Shown here piece after piece: positions 20,258 through 29,699 of a stretch of DNA of 64,000 nt. Each line of letters starts with the position of its first letter. Position 1 is the stretch's first letter. The notes under the pieces were generated by a model. The model had not been told where the DNA came from, did no database searches, and saw nothing but the letters and a program-made list of their open reading frames with translations. Source of the stretch: Lachnospiraceae bacterium (GTDB lineage Bacteria; Bacillota; Clostridia; Lachnospirales; Lachnospiraceae); contig JAIKXM010000006.1 of assembly GCA_024684085.1 (NCBI GenBank), positions 27,126 through 91,125 on the forward strand, read 5' to 3'. The translations under genes and the position numbers were made by a program.

Positions 20258-20286
20258 TTGACAAATTATCACACACATAGTATATT
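20258..20286 (+). promoter_or_regulatory. Consensus sigma-A promoter
   Basis: TTGACA - 17 bp - TATATT. Confidence 0.8.
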
Positions 20287-20291
20287 AGTAT

Positions 20292-20608
20292 CAACAACAG
20301 AGAAGAGAGAAAGAAATCCTACTTACTCATGTAGGTGTCTATAGATGAAGGTGTAGGCAAAATATTAAGATTAGGAGGACGGTCCACCAGAGTAGTTATC
20401 TAACTTTCAAAGCGACGTGAGATGGGGCATAAGGATGAGCGCTTAATTAAGAAGTGCGGTACGTGTGTACAGTAGATGGAAATGCCGGAGAAGACGTCAT
20501 CACAATTGAATACGGAGACAAATTTTTGAAAGAGAGGTATTAGTCCATTGGATTTATCGTCGTAGAACGGGCATTGATTATTAGATTGTAGTCGATGCCC
20601 GTTTTGTT
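20292..20608 (+). ncRNA. Candidate structured non-coding RNA (family not identified)
   Basis: Starts just after a consensus promoter, ends in a strong intrinsic terminator, no convincing ORF, several hairpins (CCTAC..GTAGG, GGACGGTCC, GCGCTT..AAGTGC). Confidence 0.6.
20566..20608 (+). terminator. Intrinsic terminator of the candidate ncRNA
   Basis: ACGGGCATTGA...TCGATGCCCGT followed by TTTGTTG. Confidence 0.8.
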
Positions 20609-20751
20609 GTGCGCAGATGTGCGTCAGATTCTGTGTCGGGTATTGCGAAAGCCTATAAAATGATATAACATTATAAATTGAATGAAAGTTAGCATTAACG
20701 CATTTGAGATATCAAAGCGACTGTAGATAAGACGTTAAGAAGGAATCGGTT

Positions 20752-22095
20752 ATGAGTGAACATTCAAGCAGACGTGAACAGAGAAGAAGAAGAAGAATGA
20801 TCACCCAGCTGGTCGCATACGGCGCTGTGGCTGTCGTATTGTTGCTGATCGGTCTGGGCGTTACTCTGTTGATCAAATATTTCAAAAACGCAGGCAATTC
20901 GGCTCCCTCGCCCGCTGCGCAGGTGGAGACTGAGACATCCTCGCAGGAATCATCATCGGATGAGTATGTATTATATATCAATGAAGAAGAGACTTCGGAG
21001 GCGGAGACGGAGACTGAGACGGAGACTGAAGAAGAGACAACAGTGGATCTGCTCGAAGAGGTCGTACGCGACTGCATTGATGATATGCCTATAGAAGACA
21101 AAGTAGCAGGCCTTTTTATAATAACACCCGAACAGCTTACGGGAGTGGATACCGTGCTTCAGGCGGGAGACGGCACAAAGGAAGCCTTGGATAAGTATCA
21201 TATCGGCGGTCTGATCTACTTCGATAAGAATATCAAGTCGGAAGAACAGCTGACGGAGATGATCACCAATACAAAGGCTTTCAGCAAGTATCCTCTGTTC
21301 ATCGCTGTTGATGAGGAGTTGGGTGATGTTGCGAGATTAAGGAAGGGACTTAATCTTGATCCGATCCAGTCGGCGGCTGATATAGGTGCTGCCAATGACG
21401 CGTCCAAGGCGTATGAAGCATATAATTCGATCGGTAAATATATGATCAAGTATGGTTTTAATCTGGACTTTGCACCGGTTTCGGATGTGCTCCTGAACGC
21501 CGATAACAAAGCGATCGGCAACAGGTCATTCGGAAGTGATGAAGCCATCGTATCTTCAATGGTAGATTCGTCGGTACGCGGACTTAAGGATGCGGGGGTA
21601 ACTGCCTGTCTTAAGCATTTCCCCGGACAGGGTGCGGTTAATTCGGATACCCACGAGGGTGTAGCGCTTCTGGACAGAAGTGAAGCTGAGATAGATTCGG
21701 TTGAGCTGAAGCCTTTCCTTGCGGGGATCGAGGCCGGAGCGGATATGATAATGGTGGGACATATGACTGTTCCTCAGATCACACAGGATAATGTATTGCC
21801 GGCTTCTCTTTCAAAGGAGATAATCACGGATCTTCTTCGTGAGAAGTATCAATATGAAGGTGTTGTGATAACGGATGCTCTTAATATGGCTGCCGTTTCC
21901 GATTATTACAGTGCGGATGAAGCAGCTATCAAAGCTTTGAAGGCCGGAGCGGATATGATACTTATGCCCGAAGATTTCGTGCTTGCATATGAGGGAGTCC
22001 TTAAGGCAGTTGACGAAGGTGTCATAAGTGAGCAGAGGATCAATGATTCGCTCGCACGCGTATACAGGATCAAGTACAGGGCTACCGTAGAGTAG
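20752..22095 (+). CDS. Glycoside hydrolase family 3 protein (beta-N-acetylhexosaminidase-like), membrane-anchored
   Basis: N-terminal TM, acidic T/E/S linker, KHFPGQGAVNSDTHEGV and VVITDALNMAAVSDYYSADEAAIKALKAGADMIL. Confidence 0.93.
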   Translation: MSEHSSRREQRRRRRMITQLVAYGAVAVVLLLIGLGVTLLIKYFKNAGNSAPSPAAQVETETSSQESSSDEYVLYINEEETSEAETETETETEEETTVDLLEEVVRDCIDDMPIEDKVAGLFIITPEQLTGVDTVLQAGDGTKEALDKYHIGGLIYFDKNIKSEEQLTEMITNTKAFSKYPLFIAVDEELGDVARLRKGLNLDPIQSAADIGAANDASKAYEAYNSIGKYMIKYGFNLDFAPVSDVLLNADNKAIGNRSFGSDEAIVSSMVDSSVRGLKDAGVTACLKHFPGQGAVNSDTHEGVALLDRSEAEIDSVELKPFLAGIEAGADMIMVGHMTVPQITQDNVLPASLSKEIITDLLREKYQYEGVVITDALNMAAVSDYYSADEAAIKALKAGADMILMPEDFVLAYEGVLKAVDEGVISEQRINDSLARVYRIKYRATVE

Positions 22096-22143
22096 ATAAG
22101 AGTATGTTAATAAAGAATGAACATAAATGTGAAAGGTGACAAA

Positions 22144-23367
22144 ATGGACCGAATTATTACAAGTTTATTGGAAACAGATGCGTATAAGTTCTCGATGGGA
22201 CAGACGATCTACCATCAGTTCAGCGATTACAAGACGACATGGTCGTTCAAGTGCAGGAATGAGGATGTCTTCTTCACCGAGGAAATGGTGGAAGAGATAA
22301 AGAGACAGATCAAGCTGTACTGCGATCTCAGATTCAATGAGGACGAGCTGGAATATCTTCACGGCATCAAGTGGATCAAGGGTTCTTACTGTGATTTCTT
22401 AAGACTCTGGAAGCCCCGCTATGAAGACTTCTATTTCGGAACGGATGCTCCCTGCGGACTTACGATCGAGACTAAGGGAACATGGCTCAATACTTCAATG
22501 TATGAGATCCCGACGCTGGCGATCGTCAATGAAGTATACTTCAGAATGGCTTACGATTATGATGTTCTCATGGAGAGCTTTAAGAAGAGGCTGGATGATA
22601 AGGTCAGTCGTCTTGTGGACGGTACATATGAACTCGGACCATTCAGTGAGTTCGGTATGAGAAGACGTCTCTCTGCAGAGGCACAGGAGCTTGCCGTAAA
22701 AACGCTTGCGGCTAACAAGTATCCAACATCTACATTTGTCGGAACATCCAACGTGTATCTCGCTAAGAAGTTCGATATCACACCTGTAGGAACAATGGCA
22801 CATGAGTGGATCATGTGCGTCGGTCAGGGCAATCACAAGCATAATCCTGCATATTCTAACTGGTATGCGCTTGATGCATGGGTTAAGGAATATGGAGTGC
22901 TCAACGGAACAGCTCTTACGGATACAATCACTACGGATTGTTTCCTGGAGGATTTCCAGCTGACATATGCGACTCTTTTCAGTGGTGTAAGACATGATTC
23001 GGGTGATCCGATCGCATGGGGCGAGAAGATGATAGAGCATTATAACGGACTTGGCATCGATCCTCACACCAAGACACTTCTGTTCAGCGACAGTCTGGAC
23101 TTCGAGAGAGCGACCGCTATCATGAAGCACTTCAAGGGCAAGGCAAAGGTTGCTTTCGGTATCGGAACTTATATTGCCAATGATACCGATGTTGAGGCAC
23201 TTAATATAGTAATGAAGACAACGGCCTGCAACGGTATGGATGTTGCTAAAATGTCCGACATTCAGGGTAAGGGCATGTGCAAGAATCCGGATTACGAGCA
23301 CTATCTCAGAAGATGTATCGCATGGAGAATGGAGCACGAGACCGGCAATAATTCACTCAGGGTGTAA
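22144..23367 (+). CDS. pncB: Nicotinate phosphoribosyltransferase
   Basis: LLETDAYKFSMGQTIYHQF; GTMAHEWIMCVGQGN; FSGVRHDSGDPIAWGEKMIEHY. Confidence 0.95.
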   Translation: MDRIITSLLETDAYKFSMGQTIYHQFSDYKTTWSFKCRNEDVFFTEEMVEEIKRQIKLYCDLRFNEDELEYLHGIKWIKGSYCDFLRLWKPRYEDFYFGTDAPCGLTIETKGTWLNTSMYEIPTLAIVNEVYFRMAYDYDVLMESFKKRLDDKVSRLVDGTYELGPFSEFGMRRRLSAEAQELAVKTLAANKYPTSTFVGTSNVYLAKKFDITPVGTMAHEWIMCVGQGNHKHNPAYSNWYALDAWVKEYGVLNGTALTDTITTDCFLEDFQLTYATLFSGVRHDSGDPIAWGEKMIEHYNGLGIDPHTKTLLFSDSLDFERATAIMKHFKGKAKVAFGIGTYIANDTDVEALNIVMKTTACNGMDVAKMSDIQGKGMCKNPDYEHYLRRCIAWRMEHETGNNSLRV

Positions 23368-23387
23368 GAGGCGTTACCGAGGACTAG

Positions 23388-23572
23388 CTACTGTTCACAG
23401 GTGTCTGTTCGCTGCAGAAAATATATTCACCGAAACGGCACTCTCGCTCCGATGTAAGCGTAGCGGATACTAAGCTCGGCTTTGCCTCGCTAAGTACCGA
23501 CGCTCACATAGGCATTTCTTGTGAATATATTTTCTGTAGCCATTAACAAAAACACGGGTGTAAACAGTAACG
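23388..23572. repeat. MITE-like intergenic element, copy 1 (about 185 bp, imperfect terminal inverted repeats)
   Basis: CTACTGTTCACAGGTGTCTGTTCGCTGCAGAAAATATATTCAC ... GTGAATATATTTTCTGTAGCC...ACACGGGTGTAAACAGTAAC; second copy at 26380. Confidence 0.85.
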
Positions 23573-23684
23573 GGGACTGTATAAAAAGTTGAAATACCGT
23601 GTAAACGGCTATTTACTTTTTAAGTAAAATGATTTAGCATAAAAACGATGTGTTATAAACAATTACTAATAAAGGAGTTTAACT

Positions 23685-25343
23685 ATGGATCTTTCAGCAC
23701 TTCAGAAGGCAAGATATGAGTATTCACCCAAGCTTCCGGGGATGCTCAGAAACGGTATCTCAGATATCTGTGTAAAAGTAGGTGAGGCAACAAGTTCAGT
23801 AGCAGATCAGGATAAGATCAAGGCTCTCTTCCCTAATACTTATGGTAAGGAGGAGATCACTTTCGTTAAGGGTTCCAACACTTCAACTCCCAAGAAGCAG
23901 GTTGTAGGTGTTATCCTCTCAGGTGGTCAGGCACCCGGCGGACATAACGTTGTATGTGGTCTTTATGATGCTGTTAAGGCAACAGATAAGAACAATGTGC
24001 TCCTTGGATTCAAGGGCGGCCCGAGCGGTCTTATCGAAGATGATTACATAGAGTTCGACGATGAGTATATCAATCTGTTCCGTAATACAGGTGGTTTTGA
24101 TATCATCGGTTCAGGTCGTACCAAGCTTGAGACTGAAGAGCAGTTCAAGATCGTAACAGAAGTTGCCAAGAAGCATGGTCTTACAGCTATCGTTATCATC
24201 GGTGGTGATGATTCCAATACTAATGCAGCAGTACTTGCTGAGTATATGGCAGCTAACAATACAGGCGTTCAGGTTATCGGTTGTCCCAAGACAATTGACG
24301 GTGACCTTAAGAACGAGGATATCGAGGCTTCTTTCGGTTTCGATACAGCAACAAAGACATATTCCGAGGTTATCGGTAATATTGAAAGAGATGCTAATTC
24401 AGCTAAGAAGTATTGGCATTTCGTTAAGGTTATGGGACGTTCTGCTTCTCACGTAGCACTTGAGTGTGCTCTTGAGACACAGCCTAACATCTGCCTTATC
24501 GGTGAGGAAGTTGCAGCTAAGAAGATGTCACTTTCAAGCATCGCAGATTACATCGCTGATTCAGTAGCTAAGAGAGCAGCTAATGGTGATAACTTCGGTG
24601 TAGCTATCATTCCCGAAGGTATCGTAGAGTTCGTTCCTGAGTTTTCAACACTTATCAAGGAGATCAATGAGCTCCTTGCAGGTAAGAAGACAGAAGAGTT
24701 CAATGCACTTCCTGATTGGGCAGCTAAGTATGACTTCATCAAGAATGGTCTTACAGCTGAGTCAATGGCTGTATTTGCTATCCTTCCTGAGTTCGTTCAG
24801 CAGCAGCTCTTCTTAGAGAGAGATCCTCACGGTAATGTACAGGTATCTCTTATCGAGTCAGAGAAGTTATTCTCAGCTCTTGTTAAGGATAAGCTTGCAG
24901 AGAGAAAGGCAGCAGGTACTTACAATGGTAAGTTCAATGCACTTCATCACTTCTTCGGTTATGAAGGAAGATGTGCTTTCCCTTCTAACTTCGATGCAGA
25001 TTACTGCTACTCATTAGGATACAATGCATTCATGCTTATCCAGTATGGTTATACAGGATATCTTTCAAAGGTTTCTAACCTCTCTAAGACTGCTGATGAG
25101 TGGGTTGCAGGTGGTATGCCTATCACCAAGATGATGAACATGGAGAGAAGAAACGGTGAAGATAAGCCCGTTATCAGAAAGGCTCTTGTAGAGCTTGACG
25201 GTAAGCCCTTCAAGTTCTTTGAGGCTCACAGAGATGCATGGGCTGTTGAGACAGCTTACACATATCCCGGTGCAATCCAGTACTTCGGACCTGCAGAGGT
25301 ATGTGATCTTACAACAAGAACACTTGCACTTGAGAAGGCTTGA
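23685..25343 (+). CDS. pfp: Diphosphate--fructose-6-phosphate 1-phosphotransferase
   Basis: [65 protein letters not shown]. Confidence 0.97.
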   Translation: MDLSALQKARYEYSPKLPGMLRNGISDICVKVGEATSSVADQDKIKALFPNTYGKEEITFVKGSNTSTPKKQVVGVILSGGQAPGGHNVVCGLYDAVKATDKNNVLLGFKGGPSGLIEDDYIEFDDEYINLFRNTGGFDIIGSGRTKLETEEQFKIVTEVAKKHGLTAIVIIGGDDSNTNAAVLAEYMAANNTGVQVIGCPKTIDGDLKNEDIEASFGFDTATKTYSEVIGNIERDANSAKKYWHFVKVMGRSASHVALECALETQPNICLIGEEVAAKKMSLSSIADYIADSVAKRAANGDNFGVAIIPEGIVEFVPEFSTLIKEINELLAGKKTEEFNALPDWAAKYDFIKNGLTAESMAVFAILPEFVQQQLFLERDPHGNVQVSLIESEKLFSALVKDKLAERKAAGTYNGKFNALHHFFGYEGRCAFPSNFDADYCYSLGYNAFMLIQYGYTGYLSKVSNLSKTADEWVAGGMPITKMMNMERRNGEDKPVIRKALVELDGKPFKFFEAHRDAWAVETAYTYPGAIQYFGPAEVCDLTTRTLALEKA

Positions 25344-25437
25344 TCCTTCCGGCAGTTTTGAACTGAGTGAACTATATGGCGCTTCCTTATTGACAGGCTC
25401 TTTAAGGAAGCGTTTTATATCTAGATGTGAGGTAATC

Positions 25438-26367
25438 ATGGTATACGATAATGTACTTGAAGCAATGGGGCATACCCCTATGATCAGACTGAATAAGATG
25501 GTAGGCGAGGACAGTGCAGAAGTACTTGTAAAATATGAGGGACTTAATGTGGGTGGTTCCGTTAAGACCAGAACGGCCTATAATATGATATTGGATGCTG
25601 AGAAGAAGGGCCTGATCAACAAGGATTCCATTATAGTGGAACCTACCAGCGGCAATCAGGGTATCGGCCTTGCGCTTGTCGGTGCGGTAAGAGGATATAA
25701 GACTATCATAGTTATGCCGGATTCCGTCAGTGAGGAGAGAAGAAAACTTGTCAGACACTATGGAGCCGGAGTTATCCTGATACATGATGATGGTGATATC
25801 GGTAAATGTATCGATGAGTGTCTTCAGACTGCTCTCAAGATGCAGGAGAAAGATCCTAATGTCTTCGTGCCACAGCAGTTCACCAACCCGGCCAATAATA
25901 AGGCTCATAAGCATCATACCGCTCTTGAGATACTTGAACAGGTCGGAGGCCCGATAGATGGCTTCTGTAGCGGCGTGGGAACCGGTGGAACTATTTCCGG
26001 TATCGGGGAGACTCTTAAGGCTCAGAATCCCGATATCACGATATGGGCAGTGGAACCCGAAGATGCCGCTATCCTTGCGGGAGGCAATATCGGTACACAC
26101 CTTCAGATGGGCATTGGCGACGGTATCGTTCCCGATAATCTTAATCAGAGCATCTATTCCGATATATGTATCGTGAGCGATGAAGAGGCTATTCAGACGG
26201 CTAAGGATCTTGCTTCCAAGGAAGGTCTTATGTGTGGTATCTCAAGTGGTACCAATGTATTCGCAGCATTGAAGCTTGCTAAGGAACTTGGCCCCGGAAA
26301 AACAGTGGTGACTATCCTTCCCGACACAGCGGAGAGGTATTTCTCGACTCCATTGTTCGATGAATAA
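25438..26367 (+). CDS. cysK: Cysteine synthase A
   Basis: NVGGSVKTRTAYNMI; EPTSGNQGIGLALV; GVGTGGTISGIGE; GISSGTNVFAAL. Confidence 0.95.
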   Translation: MVYDNVLEAMGHTPMIRLNKMVGEDSAEVLVKYEGLNVGGSVKTRTAYNMILDAEKKGLINKDSIIVEPTSGNQGIGLALVGAVRGYKTIIVMPDSVSEERRKLVRHYGAGVILIHDDGDIGKCIDECLQTALKMQEKDPNVFVPQQFTNPANNKAHKHHTALEILEQVGGPIDGFCSGVGTGGTISGIGETLKAQNPDITIWAVEPEDAAILAGGNIGTHLQMGIGDGIVPDNLNQSIYSDICIVSDEEAIQTAKDLASKEGLMCGISSGTNVFAALKLAKELGPGKTVVTILPDTAERYFSTPLFDE

Positions 26368-26379
26368 ACGGTCGACAAG

Positions 26380-26703
26380 TTACTGTTCACAGGTATCTGT
26401 CCGCTACAGGAAATATATTCACCGAAACGGCGCTCTCGCTCCGATGTAAGCGTAACGGATACTAAGCTCGGCCTTGCCTCGCTAAGTACCGACGCTTGAC
26501 TAGGCGTTTCTTGGTTAGATTACGAGCCAAGTATGCAACATCGTGCTTGCACGGAATGTTGCATATTTGGCGACTGTAGGACACCGAAAAGCGAAAGCTT
26601 TGAGGTGGACAACAGCGTTGTCATCGAGTAGGGGAGGTAAGCCCCTACTCGATAGAATATATTTCCTGTAGCTATTTACAAAAACACGGGTGTGAACAGT
26701 AAC
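26380..26703. repeat. MITE-like intergenic element, copy 2 (about 324 bp, carrying an internal multi-hairpin insertion)
   Basis: TTACTGTTCACAGG...GAACAGTAAC termini; flanks align with copy 1; extra segment of roughly 135-140 bp at about 26515-26653. Confidence 0.85.
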
Positions 26704-26829
26704 GAAAAGTCCGTAAAATCAATAAAAAATGGCTCTTTCTGTTGACAAAAGAGTGAAAAAAGGCTATATATAGTATATGTGCGAATGAACGCGCTACAAA
26801 ATTTGGAATTATGTATGGAGGAGAACTCA

Positions 26830-27105
26830 ATGAACAAGACAGAATTAGTAGCAGCAATGGCTGAGAAGAGCGGCTTAGAGAAGAATAAGGCAGAGGCAGC
26901 TCTTAAGGCTTTTACTGATGTAGTAGCAGATGAGCTTAAGAAGGGTGGCAAGGTTCAGTTAGTAGGCTTTGGTACATTCGAAGTATCTGAGAGAGCAGCA
27001 AGAGAGGGTAGAAATCCTCAGACAGGTAAGTCAATGAAGATCGCTGCTTCTAAGGCACCTAAGTTTAAGGCTGGTAAGGCTCTTAAGGATATGGTTAACG
27101 CATAA
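26830..27105 (+). CDS. hup: HU family DNA-binding protein
   Basis: MNKTELVAAMAEKSGLEKNKAEAALKAF...GTFEVSERAAREGRNPQTGKSMKI. Confidence 0.97.
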   Translation: MNKTELVAAMAEKSGLEKNKAEAALKAFTDVVADELKKGGKVQLVGFGTFEVSERAAREGRNPQTGKSMKIAASKAPKFKAGKALKDMVNA

Positions 27106-27135
27106 TAGATAAGATTACCATATAAGTTTACATAA

Positions 27136-27164
27136 TGACAGGGTGTCGAGCCCTGTCATTTTTA
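27136..27164 (+). terminator. Rho-independent terminator after hup
   Basis: TGACAGGG-TGTCGAG-CCCTGTCA-TTTTTAT. Confidence 0.9.
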
Positions 27165-27205
27165 TATAAGGGCACCAATATTCGTTATAAAGAGGCAGAA
27201 ATAGC

Positions 27206-27445
27206 ATGAGACTGGATAAGTATCTGAAGGTATCAAGGCTGATAAAGAGAAGGACTGTAGCCAATGAAGCCTGCGATGCAGGAAGGGTTATGATCAACGG
27301 AAACGTAGCCAAGGCTTCGACCAATGTGAAGCCGGGTGACCGGTTGTCTATCAGCTTCGGTAATAAAGAGGTTAATGTGGAGATCCTTGATGTGTCGGAG
27401 ACCGTCAGGAAAGATGAAGCGGGAGATATGTACAGATATATATGA
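27206..27445 (+). CDS. rqcP: RNA-binding S4 domain protein (RqcP/HslR family)
   Basis: MRLDKYLKVSRLIKRRTVANEACDAGRVMINGNVAKASTNVKPGD. Confidence 0.93.
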   Translation: MRLDKYLKVSRLIKRRTVANEACDAGRVMINGNVAKASTNVKPGDRLSISFGNKEVNVEILDVSETVRKDEAGDMYRYI

Positions 27446-27759
27446 AGAACAAATATATATTAAGAAGCGCCCGTAAAAGGCATAATAGAATAAGCATGAT
27501 ACTTGTTACCATCGTTCTGGTGTTGCTTACAGTGGTCGTCTCTGTCGGCAAGTATAATCTCCGTCAGAAGAAGGCTGAATACGATAAGCGAAAGGCTCAG
27601 CTGGAACAGCAGATCTCGGAAGAAGAAGAGAGATCTACTGAGATCGCCGAGTATGAGAAGTACACCAAGACCAAGAAGTTCGCGGAAGAGACTGCCAAAG
27701 AGAAGCTTGGACTTGTTAATGAAGACGAGATAGTATTCAAGAATGAGAGCGAAGAATGA
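27442..27759 (+). CDS. Septum formation initiator family protein (DivIC/FtsB)
   Basis: Single TM plus coiled coil, KYTKTKKFAEETAKEKLGLVNEDEIVFK; 4-nt overlaps with neighbours. Confidence 0.9.
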   Translation: MKNKYILRSARKRHNRISMILVTIVLVLLTVVVSVGKYNLRQKKAEYDKRKAQLEQQISEEEERSTEIAEYEKYTKTKKFAEETAKEKLGLVNEDEIVFKNESEE

Positions 27760-29129
27760 TAGATTCTGTAATTAATACCATGCGGCGCTATAAGATGATA
27801 GAGCAGGGCGATCATGTGGTGGCAGGTATCTCGGGCGGCGCTGATTCGGTACTGTTGCTGATACAGCTGGCAGAATATCGTAAGGTCGTGCCTTTCAGAC
27901 TATCCGTGGTTCACATCAATCACCTTATAAGGGAAGATGCGTCCATGGATGCCGATTTCGTAAGAGAGCTCTGTGAACGCCTGGATGTTCCTTTTCATCT
28001 TAAGGAAGTCGATGTTACCGCAGAGAGTGTCCGTCGGCATATGTCGGTCGAAGAAGCCGGACGTATGGTGAGATACGAAGCTTTTAACAGTCTTGATCCG
28101 GATAAGATCGCAACCGGGCATCATAGGGATGACTGCGTTGAGACATTTCTGCTTAACCTGTGTCGTGGAACAGGAATACACGGTCTTAAGGGTATAGCTC
28201 CGCGTAACGGTAAGGTGATAAGACCGTTGATCGATCTTACAAGAGCAGAGATAGAGGAAGAACTGTTACGTCTCGGTCAGTCTTACAGAACGGATTCCAC
28301 CAATCTTAAGACTGATTATTATCGTAACCGTCTGCGCCTTGAGGTGATCCCTTATCTTAATGATAAGATCAATGACAATGCATCGGCTCATATAGCTTCG
28401 GCTGCATCGAGACTGTCATCAATGGACAGATATCTGTCGGGCGTTGTGCATGAGAGGTTCTTAAAGGCCATCCGTTTAAGGGATGAGAGGTGCCTCATAC
28501 TTAATCTTGATTCCCTTAGGAATGAGGACGAATACATCCTCGGAGAGATGCTGTTAATGGCAGTGGATGAGCTTCATAAGGGTCGTAAGGATATAACGGC
28601 CGCTCATATAGAGGCAGTTATGTCGGTCATCAATTCTTCGGGTGAGAAGAGGATCAGTCTTCCGTATAATATTACGGTCATCAAGAGTTATGATACGCTG
28701 ATATTCGATTGTGACAGACAGGAGAGCGAACATCGGGAATATGTTATCAGCTTTCCGGAAGGCAGTACCGAATGCAGAGTGGAACTGGAAGACGGAAGGG
28801 TGTTGGAGGCCAGATACAGGCCTATAGATGGCAGAGCTTATCCTGCAAGTGAATCGGTCAAGTGGTTCGACATGGATAAGGTCAACGGACAGATAATGTG
28901 CAGATGCCGAAGAGAGAAGGACTATCTTGTTATCAATGACAGGATGCAGACCAAGTCTCTTAAGGATTATATGATCAATGAGAAGATCCCGAAGTTCCAG
29001 AGAGATTCGAGATTGCTTATTGCGGACGGAAGTCATATAATGTGGGTCATCGGCGCAAGGATAAGTGAAGCGTATAAGATAAGTGAAGATACGAAAAGAG
29101 TTCTTGAGATAGCCATCAAAGAGTCGTAG
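27756..29129 (+). CDS. tilS: tRNA(Ile)-lysidine synthetase
   Basis: VAGISGGADSVLLLIQL P-loop; TGHHRDDCVETFLLNLCRGTGIHGLKGI. Confidence 0.96.
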   Translation: MIDSVINTMRRYKMIEQGDHVVAGISGGADSVLLLIQLAEYRKVVPFRLSVVHINHLIREDASMDADFVRELCERLDVPFHLKEVDVTAESVRRHMSVEEAGRMVRYEAFNSLDPDKIATGHHRDDCVETFLLNLCRGTGIHGLKGIAPRNGKVIRPLIDLTRAEIEEELLRLGQSYRTDSTNLKTDYYRNRLRLEVIPYLNDKINDNASAHIASAASRLSSMDRYLSGVVHERFLKAIRLRDERCLILNLDSLRNEDEYILGEMLLMAVDELHKGRKDITAAHIEAVMSVINSSGEKRISLPYNITVIKSYDTLIFDCDRQESEHREYVISFPEGSTECRVELEDGRVLEARYRPIDGRAYPASESVKWFDMDKVNGQIMCRCRREKDYLVINDRMQTKSLKDYMINEKIPKFQRDSRLLIADGSHIMWVIGARISEAYKISEDTKRVLEIAIKES

Positions 29130-29144
29130 CGGAATGGAGATATT

Positions 29145-29669
29145 ATGAGTGAACGAGTTGAGATAATGTTCACCGAAGAAGAGGTGAACAAGAGGATAAG
29201 GGAACTGGGTGAACAGATAAGTCGTGATTACGAGGGCAAACAACTGCACCTTATCAGTATTCTTAAGGGCGGTACTTTTTTCACCTGTGAACTTGCCAAG
29301 AGGATAACCGTACCGGTAACTTTGGATTTTATGAGTGTGTCAAGTTACGGAAGTAAAACGGTGAGCAGCGGAATAGTCAAGATAGTCAAGGATCTTGATG
29401 ACAGCATTGAGGGCAAGGATGTTCTGATAGTGGAAGATATCATTGATTCGGGCAGAACCCTGAGTCATCTCATGGAGCTCTTAGAGAAGAGAAAGCCCGC
29501 CAGCATTAGTCTGTCCACTCTTCTTGATAAACCGGACAGGAGAGTTGTGGAAGTACCCGTGGATTATACCGGATTCGTCATTCCGGATGAATTTGTGGTG
29601 GGTTACGGTCTTGACTATGACCAGAAATACAGGAATCTGCCGTACATAGGCGTTGTTAAGTTCGACTAA
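29145..29669 (+). CDS. hpt: Hypoxanthine phosphoribosyltransferase
   Basis: LISILKGGTFFTCELAKRI; VLIVEDIIDSGRTLSHLMELL. Confidence 0.96.
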   Translation: MSERVEIMFTEEEVNKRIRELGEQISRDYEGKQLHLISILKGGTFFTCELAKRITVPVTLDFMSVSSYGSKTVSSGIVKIVKDLDDSIEGKDVLIVEDIIDSGRTLSHLMELLEKRKPASISLSTLLDKPDRRVVEVPVDYTGFVIPDEFVVGYGLDYDQKYRNLPYIGVVKFD

Positions 29670-29699
29670 TGAAAGAAATATAAGAAAAGAGATCTGAAA

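Noticed and set aside
22495-23337. 280-aa minus-strand ORF
   Set aside because: Antisense to pncB, whose protein is clearly conserved; no RBS or family similarity.
25402-26100. 232-aa minus-strand ORF
   Set aside because: Antisense to cysK; shadow ORF.
28554-29249. 231-aa minus-strand ORF
   Set aside because: Antisense to tilS and hpt, both well supported.
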